From: Haloglomus salinum
GTDB lineage: Archaea; Halobacteriota; Halobacteria; Halobacteriales; Haloarculaceae
Assembly: GCF_024298825.1 (NCBI RefSeq)
Contig: NZ_CP101153.1
Coordinates: 3,286,001 to 3,350,000, forward strand
Reading direction: 5' to 3'
DNA length: 64,000 bases
Positions 58,140 to 64,000 of this stretch are shown here, one piece after another; within the stretch, counting starts at the first letter, position 1; every line of letters begins with the position of its first letter. The position numbers were made by a program, and so were the translations under genes. Under the pieces are notes generated by a model. The model had not been told where the DNA came from. It saw only the letters and a program-made list of their open reading frames with translations, and ran no database searches.

Positions 58140-60587
58140 TCAGTCGTCGAGCGCGTCCCGGAGGTCCCGCGGCACCGTCTCGAACCCCGTCCCGTCCCCG
58201 ATGGCGGTGCCCTCGGTCGCACGCTCCATCAGCGTCGCGTGCGTGTCCACCGTCGCGCCGTCCGGTCGCTGCTGTCGGTAGGTTCCGTCCGCGGCCATCT
58301 CCCAGGCACGTCGGTTCTCGGCCAGTTGCAGGTCCAGAACCGCCGCGAGTTCGCGGCGGTGGGCCGGTTCCTCGACGGGAGCGACTGCCTCGACCCGGCG
58401 GTCGAGGTTCCGCGTCATCCAGTCGGCGCTCCCGATGTAGAACGGGGTATCGGCGTTGGCGAAGTGGTAGATGCGCGCGTGTTCGAGGAACCGCCCGACA
58501 ACGGAGCGGACGGTGACGGTCTCGCTGACGCCGTCGATTCCGGGCCGGAGCCGGCAGATGCCCCGGATGACGAGGTCGATGTCGACCCCGGCCATCGACG
58601 CCGCGTACAGTTCGCGGACGATAGCAGGGTCCTCCAGGGCGTTGAGCTTCGCGACGATGCGGGCGTCCTCGCCATCGCGTGCCGCCTCGGCTTCGGCCCG
58701 GATGAGGTCGGTCACACGGTCACGGAGGCCCGTCGGCGCGACGAGCAGGCGTTCGTAGTCGTTCTCGCGGGAGTGGCCCGTGAAGAAGTTGAACAGCCGG
58801 ACGAGGTCGTTGCCGACGCGGCGGTCCGCCGTGAGGAGCCCGAGGTCGGCGTACAGCTTCGCCGTCCCCGCGTGGTAGTTCCCGGTCCCGACGTGGGAGT
58901 AGAGCCGGACACCCCGGTTCGCGGCCGGGCCGTCGCCGGTCGCGTCGGTCCCGCTCTCGCCGTCGGTTCCCTCGTCACGGACCACGAGCGCGCACTTCGC
59001 GTGGGCCTTCGGCCCCATCGTCCCGTAGGCGACGTGGACGCCCTCCTCCTCCAGCCGGCGGACCCAGCGGAGGTTGTTCGCCTCGTCGAAGCGGGCCTTC
59101 AACTCGACCATCACCGCGACCTGCTTGCCGTTGCGCGCGGCCTCGATGAGCGCCTCGATGACCTTCGAGTCGTGGGCAGTGCGGTAGATGGCACACTTGA
59201 TGGCCAGCACGTCCTCGTCGCGCGCCGCCGCCCCCAGGAACGCCTGGACGGTCCCCTCGAAGGAGTGGTACGGATGGTGGGCGAGGACGTCGCCCTGCCG
59301 GATGGCGGCGAACAGCTCCGGGCCCTCGCGGTCAGCGAAACGAGGGTGGGGCTGTGGCTGCCAGCCCGGCAATGCGAGGTCCGGTCGGTCGAGGTCCGTG
59401 AGCCGTGACAGGTCCCGCAGGTCGAGCGGTCCCTCGCGCTCGAACAGTTCGCGCTCCTCCAGGCCGAGCTGGTCGAGCAGGAGCCGACGCGTCGCCTCGT
59501 CCATCCGGGCGCCCACCTCCAGCCGGACGACGGTCGCGAACCGGCGGTCCTGGAGGATGCCCTCGATGCTTCCGATGAGCCCCTCGGCCACGTCCTCGTT
59601 GCGCCGGACCTCCGCGTTGCGCGTCACCCGGAACGGGGCCGCATCCAGGACCTCCACGTTCGGGAACAGCAGGTCGAGGTTCGCCGCGACGACCTGCTCC
59701 AGCGGGACGAACCGCGCCGACTGGTGGATGGTCGTCCCGTCCGTCGGCCCCGCGTCGGCCGTGTCCTCACCGTGGGTCGCCAGCACGTCGTCGAGGTCGA
59801 CCAGACGGGGCCGGTTCTCGGGAATCTTCACCCGGGAGAACCGCGGGTCGCCGTCGCCAGCGCGCGTGCGTACGGCCAGCGAGAGCGAGAGGTTCGAGAG
59901 GAACGGGAACGACTTGCTGGCGTCGTAGGTGAGCGGCGTCAGCGTCGGCAGGATGGCAGCCTCGAAGTACGACCGCAGGGCGGCCTGCTCGTCGGCGTCG
60001 AGGGCGTCGTGGTCGTGGACGTGGACGCCGGCCTCGGCCAGCGCTCCCCGGAGGTCATCGCGCCAGCACCGCGCGGCCGTCTCCGAGAGGTCGCGTGCGG
60101 TCGAGAGCGCGTCGAGCCACGTCTCGTGTGGGGTTCGCCCATCCGGGAACGTCTCGGCGACGCCGGCGTCGAGCTGTTCCTTCAGCCCGCCGACCCGTTT
60201 CATGAAGAACTCGTCGAGGTTGCGGGTGATGATGGTGAGGAACTTCGCCCGCTCCAGCGGCGGGTTGCGGTCGTCGAGTGCCTCGTTCAGCACCCGCGCG
60301 TGGAAGGTCAGCTCCGAGAGCTCGCGGTTGAGGTAGTAGGCCGGGTCCGAGAGGTCCACGTCGCCGTCTTCGGGGGGCTCCGGCACGGCACCCCCGTACC
60401 GTGCGAGGCCGTAGGGCGAGTCACCGCCGTCACGGTCCGTGTACGCCGCCGTAACCGGTGTCCGGTCGTCGACGGCCTCCGCTGTCCCGGCTTCGCGCTC
60501 TGAAGCCGACGCGTCCGGCGGGTCCGGCGGGTCGGTCGTTCCACCGGGGTCCTCGTCTCCGGTCCCGGAGGGCTCCTGCTCGCTCAT
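58140..60587 (-). CDS. ppk1: Polyphosphate kinase 1
   Basis: An 815-residue kinase that reversibly transfers the terminal phosphate of ATP to polyphosphate. After an acidic, disordered lead (about 1-70) come the PPK N-domain (LSDPAYYLNRELSELTFHAR), the head domain and two catalytic domains: IKCAIYRTAHDSKVIEALIE, AARNGKQVAVMVELKARFDE then NNLRWVRRLEEEGVHV, LYSHVGTGNYHAGTAKLYAD with the autophosphorylated His, and DLVIRGICRLRPG with FLEHARIYHFANADTPFYIG, whose second His is also present. All key residues are seen, so it should be active. Single gene; the phosphatase upstream at 60673-61461 may cooperate with it. Confidence 0.94.
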   Translation of the reverse strand: MSEQEPSGTGDEDPGGTTDPPDPPDASASEREAGTAEAVDDRTPVTAAYTDRDGGDSPYGLARYGGAVPEPPEDGDVDLSDPAYYLNRELSELTFHARVLNEALDDRNPPLERAKFLTIITRNLDEFFMKRVGGLKEQLDAGVAETFPDGRTPHETWLDALSTARDLSETAARCWRDDLRGALAEAGVHVHDHDALDADEQAALRSYFEAAILPTLTPLTYDASKSFPFLSNLSLSLAVRTRAGDGDPRFSRVKIPENRPRLVDLDDVLATHGEDTADAGPTDGTTIHQSARFVPLEQVVAANLDLLFPNVEVLDAAPFRVTRNAEVRRNEDVAEGLIGSIEGILQDRRFATVVRLEVGARMDEATRRLLLDQLGLEERELFEREGPLDLRDLSRLTDLDRPDLALPGWQPQPHPRFADREGPELFAAIRQGDVLAHHPYHSFEGTVQAFLGAAARDEDVLAIKCAIYRTAHDSKVIEALIEAARNGKQVAVMVELKARFDEANNLRWVRRLEEEGVHVAYGTMGPKAHAKCALVVRDEGTDGESGTDATGDGPAANRGVRLYSHVGTGNYHAGTAKLYADLGLLTADRRVGNDLVRLFNFFTGHSRENDYERLLVAPTGLRDRVTDLIRAEAEAARDGEDARIVAKLNALEDPAIVRELYAASMAGVDIDLVIRGICRLRPGIDGVSETVTVRSVVGRFLEHARIYHFANADTPFYIGSADWMTRNLDRRVEAVAPVEEPAHRRELAAVLDLQLAENRRAWEMAADGTYRQQRPDGATVDTHATLMERATEGTAIGDGTGFETVPRDLRDALDD

Positions 60588-60672
60588 GGTGGATGCACCG
60601 CGCTCCGCCGCAAAACGGTTCGGGTCGGGTGGACAGGCTGCTGGGGCGACACGGTCCGGTGACTCGGGTCGG

Positions 60673-61461
60673 TCACTCCGAGATGGCGGGGTCGGCCGGG
60701 TCCAGGAACTTGCGGTCCGGCCGACGCTGGTAGGTGTCGAACGCCTCGACGCTGTGGAAGTCGCTGGTCCGGTAGTTGTAGGCCGTCAGCTGACCGCCGT
60801 ACACGCAGCCGGTGTCGAGGCCGACGGCGTACTGGGTCACGACCGGCTCCTCGAGGACCGTGTGCCCGAAGAAGACGGTGGTCGGGCCGTCGTACGTCTC
60901 CCACCAGAACGGGCCGTCGTAGCCGTTCTCCGGGGGGACGGCCCGGAAGTTGAGCAACTCCTCCATGTCGTGGTCGGCGAGGTCGCGGCGGGGGTCGACG
61001 CCGCCGTGGACCACCATCGCGTCGCCGAAACTGATGACGACCGGAAGCGAGGCGAGGTACCCCTCCACGGCAGCGTCGTCCAGCGCATCCAGCGTCTTCC
61101 GGCCCTGTATGAGCTTGTCCTCGTTGTTGCCCCGGACGCTGTAGGCGTTCGGGAGCTGCCGGACGTAGTCTACCACTCCGTCGCTGTCGGGACCCTTCCG
61201 GACGAGGTCGCCGACGAACAGCAGCAGGTCGTGTGGGCCTGGGTCGATGTCCGCGAGGAGTGCTTCCAGCTCGGCGAGACAGCCGTGGACGTCACCGATG
61301 AGGTAGATGTCGTCGTAGGCCTCGTCGTCGAGGCGGAGATGGTACGGGGCAACCGCGGGGTCGAGGTCGCCACACACGATGCGGGCGTCCTGTGTCTCTG
61401 GTCCTGTCATCACGGGTGGTCCGTCTCCTGCCTCCGGCGCCGGTGTCGAGGCATCGTCCAT
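60673..61461 (-). CDS. Metallophosphoesterase (serine/threonine phosphatase or Ap4A hydrolase-like)
   Basis: A 262-residue calcineurin-like phosphoesterase. The metal motifs are complete: DIYLIGDVHGCLAELEALLA (GDxHG), LLLFVGDLVRKGPDSDGVVD (GDxxxRG), SVRGNNEDKLIQ (GNHE-like, here GNNED), MVVHGG and GHTVLEEPVVTQ. GNNED instead of GNHE is the form seen in symmetrical Ap4A hydrolases and some PP1-like enzymes. ATG 61461 is preferred over 61500 or 61410, since AACTATATAC at 61482-61491 lies the right distance upstream for a leaderless message. Substrate uncertain. Confidence 0.88.
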   Translation of the reverse strand: MDDASTPAPEAGDGPPVMTGPETQDARIVCGDLDPAVAPYHLRLDDEAYDDIYLIGDVHGCLAELEALLADIDPGPHDLLLFVGDLVRKGPDSDGVVDYVRQLPNAYSVRGNNEDKLIQGRKTLDALDDAAVEGYLASLPVVISFGDAMVVHGGVDPRRDLADHDMEELLNFRAVPPENGYDGPFWWETYDGPTTVFFGHTVLEEPVVTQYAVGLDTGCVYGGQLTAYNYRTSDFHSVEAFDTYQRRPDRKFLDPADPAISE

Positions 61462-61481
61462 AGGAGCTCGACGCCGACGAG

Positions 61482-61491
61482 AAGTATATAG
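61482..61491 (-). promoter_or_regulatory. TATA box of the metallophosphoesterase gene
   Basis: On the minus strand AACTATATAC is centred about 25 bases before ATG 61461, the distance expected when transcription begins at the start codon. The surrounding 61480-61555 is AT-rich and separates the divergent phosphatase and methionine aminopeptidase genes. Confidence 0.5.
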
Positions 61492-61570
61492 TTTTGGCAT
61501 ATAGTCGGATAATATGGTGGATTATCTATAGAGACAACGAGTAACATATCTACTCGGCGCCCGCCCCCTG

Positions 61571-61589
61571 GCGTGGCAGGTTGCCACGC
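61571..61589. promoter_or_regulatory. Perfect palindrome GCGTGGCA-GGT-TGCCACGC
   Basis: Eight-base arms with a three-base centre, 103 bases ahead of the methionine aminopeptidase start. The word GCGTGGC recurs at 61601-61607. It may be a protein-binding site or an RNA hairpin of the leader; nothing decides between them. Confidence 0.35.
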
Positions 61590-61691
61590 GGTCGTCCCGT
61601 TGCGTGGCGGTGGCCCGGACCGCCCGCCGGCCACGCATCGCCGGTCCCCACGAGCGCAATCCCTTTGAGGGGTTCCGGCGAATCCGGACCC

Positions 61692-62582
61692 ATGAGTACG
61701 CTCGACGACGAGAAGTACGAGAAGCACCGCGAGGCAGGGGAGATACTCGCCGAGGTGCGCGACGAGGCAGCCCAGAAGGTCGAGGTCGGTGCGAGCCATC
61801 TCGAGGTCGCGGAGTGGGCCGAGGACCGTATCCGAGAACTCGGTGGGGAGCCGGCCTTCCCGGTCAACATCAGCATCGACGAGGAGGCCGCCCACGCGAC
61901 CCCCTCGGTCGACGACGAGTCGACGTTCGGCGAGGAGATGGTCAATCTCGACATCGGGGTCCACGTCGACGGCTGGCTGGCCGACACCGCCGTCACTGTC
62001 GACCTCTCCGGGAACGCCGAACTCGCCGAGGCGTCAGAGCAGGCGCTGGAGGCCGCACTCGATGTCGTCGAGGCCGGCGTCTCCACCGGCGACATCGGTG
62101 CCGAGGTCGAGGACGTCATCGAGGGGTACGGCTTCAACCCCGTCGTCAATCTGACGGGCCATGGCCTGGGCCACTGGGAACAGCACACCAGCCCCAACAT
62201 CCCGAACCGGGCGGTCTCGCAGGGGGCGACGCTCGAGGCGGGCGACGTGGTCGCCATCGAGCCGTTCGCCACCGACGGGAGCGGGAAGGTCAAGGAGGGG
62301 AGCGAGGAGGAGATCTACGCACTCGAGCGCGAGGCCTCCGTCCGGAACCGGCAGGCGCGACAGGCCCTGGAGCAGATCGTCGACGAGTTCAAGACGCTCC
62401 CGTTCGCCACGCGCTGGCTCGAGACCTCACGCGCCGAGATGGCGCTGCGCCGCCTCGAGCAGAACGGTGTCGTCCACGGCTATCCCGTCCTGAAGGAGCA
62501 GGAGGGGTATCTCGTCAGTCAGAAGGAGCACACCATCATCGTCACCGAGGACGGCTGCGAGGTCACGACCCGGTCCCGGTAG
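61692..62582 (+). CDS. map: Methionine aminopeptidase (type II)
   Basis: A 296-residue archaeal type II enzyme removing the initiator Met. Metal ligands are seen in order: the Asp pair in VNLDIGVHVDGWLADTAVTV, the His in NLTGHGLGHWEQHTSPNIP, Glu in VVAIEPFATDG, and the final Glu in SQKEHTIIVTEDGCEV. The substrate-facing FPVNISIDEEAAHATPS is also typical. A short type II insert (EEEIYALEREASVRNRQARQ) is present. ATG 61692 fits the family start. Confidence 0.94.
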   Translation: MSTLDDEKYEKHREAGEILAEVRDEAAQKVEVGASHLEVAEWAEDRIRELGGEPAFPVNISIDEEAAHATPSVDDESTFGEEMVNLDIGVHVDGWLADTAVTVDLSGNAELAEASEQALEAALDVVEAGVSTGDIGAEVEDVIEGYGFNPVVNLTGHGLGHWEQHTSPNIPNRAVSQGATLEAGDVVAIEPFATDGSGKVKEGSEEEIYALEREASVRNRQARQALEQIVDEFKTLPFATRWLETSRAEMALRRLEQNGVVHGYPVLKEQEGYLVSQKEHTIIVTEDGCEVTTRSR

Positions 62583-62723
62583 GGACCGCCGACCGAACGC
62601 TGCGTCATCAGCTCTCCGGGCACGTATCCAGCCACGGAGCCGCCGCTGGGTCGGACAAGTCCGGTGCTGCGCTCAGAGCCACAGGAGGTCCGCGTCGCAG
62701 TCGCGTCGCGGCGGTCGCTACGC

Positions 62724-62930
62724 CTACGCGTTGTTCATCCGCACCGCGTCCTCGTCGCCACAGACGACACACGTGGCGACCCGGTAGGGCTCGCGGGAGA
62801 ACTCCGCGTTCTCGGCCTTCGTACTTTCCGTTCGGATCTCCACCGAGACCTGATGGGCAGTCTCGCGGCTACAGGTTGCACACTGCTCCACCATGTCCCC
62901 GTCGTCGGAGCGGGTGTTCACTGACATCAC
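62724..62930 (-). CDS. Small haloarchaeal zinc-ribbon protein (DUF7835-like)
   Basis: A 68-residue protein with C17/C20 in EQCATCSRETAHQVSVEIRT and C54/C57 in VATCVVCGDEDAVR, a zinc beta-ribbon with a long strand between the pairs (ESTKAENAEFSREPYR). Close relatives in haloarchaea are conserved as a small family of unknown role. Met 2 (62927) is an equally good start. It converges on the methionine aminopeptidase gene. Confidence 0.72.
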   Translation of the reverse strand: MMSVNTRSDDGDMVEQCATCSRETAHQVSVEIRTESTKAENAEFSREPYRVATCVVCGDEDAVRMNNA

Positions 62931-63296
62931 CAGTTTCGAGGAGCGATAGCATCGTAAGAACCCCCGACCGTTGGGGGCCGTTCGGACCGTTCACGGCCGC
63001 TGTGGCGGAGCAATCCCCAGACTGGGGAGTTCGGGGCTGATAACCGTTCTGGCCGTCGCCCCCGGCTCCGTTCCGACCGTTCAAACCGTTGAACGGCCAA
63101 CAGATTCTTGTACCAGTTTCGAACTGACTGTTCAGTCGAGCCGTTATCGCACCCGGCCGCCCGGGGTGGCCGGACCCCCCGCTCCGCTGGCGCTCGGGTA
63201 GCACCCGGACCCGACCGGTCCCCGGTCGGCCGGATGGACCGTGGCCGGGGGAGCGCGCGCCGGGAGACTGATACCCCTCCTGGCCCACCGGGTGAC
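62931..63296. other. Intergenic region with phased CCGTTC repeats and a 15-bp palindrome
   Basis: 366 bases with no firm gene. CCGTTC occurs at 62978, 62987, 63044, 63068 and 63077, with CCGTTG at 63086 and its complement GAACGG at 63091; within each cluster the spacing is exactly nine bases. TCCCCAG-A-CTGGGGA is a palindrome at 63014-63028. On the minus strand the nine-base period would read as NG-x tripeptides (FNGLNGRNGAGGDGQNG), so this could be a decayed low-complexity gene or a cluster of protein-binding sites. Confidence 0.4.
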
Positions 63297-63848
63297 ATGG
63301 ACCAGGTCTTCGCCCCGTGGCGCATCGAGTGGGTCGAGCGCGACCCCGACGACCAGAACCCCGAGATGGACTGCCCGTTCTGTGGGCTCCCAGAGCGAGA
63401 GAACGCCCGCGAGGCCCGCATCGTCGCCCGCTCCGACCACGCGTTCGTCCTGCTGAACAACTACCCGTACAACCCGGGCCACGCGATGGTCATCCCGTTC
63501 GAGCACGGCGGCGATTACGGTACGCTCTCGGACGAGCAACTGCTCGACCACGCCCGACTGAAGGCCCGGACGCTGGACGCGCTGGAGACAGCGTTCCACC
63601 CGGACGGCGTCAACACCGGCGAGAACCTCGGCGGCGACGCCGCGGGCGGCTCCATCGAGGACCACCTCCACACCCACGTCGTCCCGCGCTGGAGCGGCGA
63701 CACCAACTTCATGCCCGTCATCTCCGACACGAAGGTCATCGTCGAGGCGCTGGAGGACACGTACGACCGGCTCCACGACGCGTTCGCCGCACAGGACGGG
63801 GCCGAGCCCCCCGGGCCGGAGCGGGCCATCCGGCTCGACCTCGGCTGA
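63297..63848 (+). CDS. HIT family hydrolase/nucleotidyl transferase
   Basis: A 183-residue histidine-triad protein. The opening MDQVFAPWRIEWVERD and CPFCGLPERENAREARIVAR, then AFVLLNNYPYNPGHAMVIPF with EHGGDYGTL, resemble the Ap4A phosphorylase/FHIT branch. The active site is IEDHLHTHVVPRWSGDTNFM, giving H-x-H-x-H; the middle His attacks the nucleotide phosphate. NTGENLGGDAAGGS contributes the nucleotide-binding turn. ATG 63297 is chosen because the in-frame lead above it is not family-like. Single gene. Confidence 0.92.
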   Translation: MDQVFAPWRIEWVERDPDDQNPEMDCPFCGLPERENAREARIVARSDHAFVLLNNYPYNPGHAMVIPFEHGGDYGTLSDEQLLDHARLKARTLDALETAFHPDGVNTGENLGGDAAGGSIEDHLHTHVVPRWSGDTNFMPVISDTKVIVEALEDTYDRLHDAFAAQDGAEPPGPERAIRLDLG

Positions 63849-63922
63849 GTGTCCCCCTGTCACCGGTGTGCTCTCGCTGGGACCCGACAGCGGTTAGTGC
63901 GCGGGGGGTCCACGCTCGGGTG

Positions 63923-64000
63923 ATGCCCGACGCCGAGCCCGGCACCCCATCCGAGCCCGGCACCCCATCCGAGCCCGGCACCCCATCCGAGCCCGGCACC
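63923..64000 (+). CDS. Start of a repeat-rich protein (EPGTPS repeats), cut by window edge
   Basis: ATG 63923 opens MPDA followed by tandem EPGTPS hexapeptides to the end of the window. Only 26 residues are visible, so the function cannot be judged. The Pro/Thr/Ser/Glu content suits a flexible, soluble linker at the N-terminus. A minus-strand reading (GVPGSD repeats) is possible but less likely, given the plain ATG here downstream of a probable promoter gap. Confidence 0.45.
   Translation, partial: MPDAEPGTPSEPGTPSEPGTPSEPGT
63935..64000 (+). repeat. 18-bp tandem repeat GAGCCCGGCACCCCATCC
   Basis: Three complete identical units (63935-63952, 63953-63970, 63971-63988) and the beginning of a fourth reach the window end. 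The identity of all copies indicates recent slippage expansion; the true number is unknown because the array is cut. Confidence 0.9.

Noticed and set aside
1-64000. tRNA and rRNA genes
   Set aside because: I looked for GGTTCGA-type T loops and conserved rRNA words; the few hits (for example near 9249 and 14268) lie inside clear coding frames and lack acceptor stems. A tRNAscan-type search would settle this.

Overview
This is a high-GC stretch of a haloarchaeal chromosome (class Halobacteria). The proteins are rich in Asp and Glu. The gene content is archaeal: a TFB, aIF2-beta, fibrillarin with a Nop5/56-like partner, archaeal RNase J, geranylgeranyl diphosphate synthase, an HTH_10 regulator, halocyanin, Tat lipoproteins and a PGF-CTERM surface protein. 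The genus cannot be named from the sequence alone. No rRNA, tRNA or CRISPR array was recognised.

Layout. 0.4-2.5 kb: rRNA/tRNA 2'-O-methylation pair (flpA, nop5-like) and a small winged-helix regulator. 2.5-14.6 kb: an accessory redox/transport island with two decayed genes (a DUF3179 remnant and an NAD(P)H-hydrate epimerase remnant), a chimeric regulator, a TauE/SafE permease, an intact DUF3179 lipoprotein, a CC-motif membrane protein, two FAD disulfide reductases and a halocyanin fused to a 500-residue unknown domain. Several of its promoters carry the same palindrome, GGTTACT-N3-AGTAACC, suggesting one local regulon. 14.8-22.3 kb: lipoproteins, a vWA/HEAT operon, an AAA+ ATPase and a TrmB-like regulator. 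22.5-26.6 kb: phenylacetyl-CoA epoxidase operon paaABCD, with the PaaD zinc ribbon split off as its own gene, plus a divergent HTH_10 regulator and a MaoC-like hydratase. 26.7-29.1 kb: a histidine kinase with an in-frame palindromic minisatellite, and an SRAP protein. 29.2-35.8 kb: HyuB/HyuA hydantoinase/oxoprolinase pair facing a thiolase plus HMG-CoA-synthase-like/DUF35 pair. 35.8-40.7 kb: RNA-ligase-like protein, OGG-type DNA glycosylase, DUF555, UPF0058, aIF2-beta, zinc ribbon and TFB. 40.9-43.7 kb: a large surface protein of seven repeats. 43.9-49.2 kb: DUF357, RNase J, an IS200/IS605 element (tnpA plus a TnpB lacking its RuvC-II glutamate), a small membrane protein and GGPP synthase. 49.2-64 kb: a multi-PAS histidine kinase, GNAT acetyltransferase, aroC, mannose-1-phosphate guanylyltransferase, membrane protein, UspA, aminopeptidase, polyphosphate kinase, metallophosphatase, methionine aminopeptidase, zinc ribbon, HIT protein and the start of a repeat-rich reading frame.

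Three signals deserve most attention. The first is the shared promoter palindrome of the 3-13 kb island. The second is the alternating pair of hairpin-forming repeats, with compensatory base changes, inside the ATP-binding domain of the 26.7 kb histidine kinase. The third is the TnpB with a probably inactive nuclease centre, whose element abuts the RNase J stop codon.
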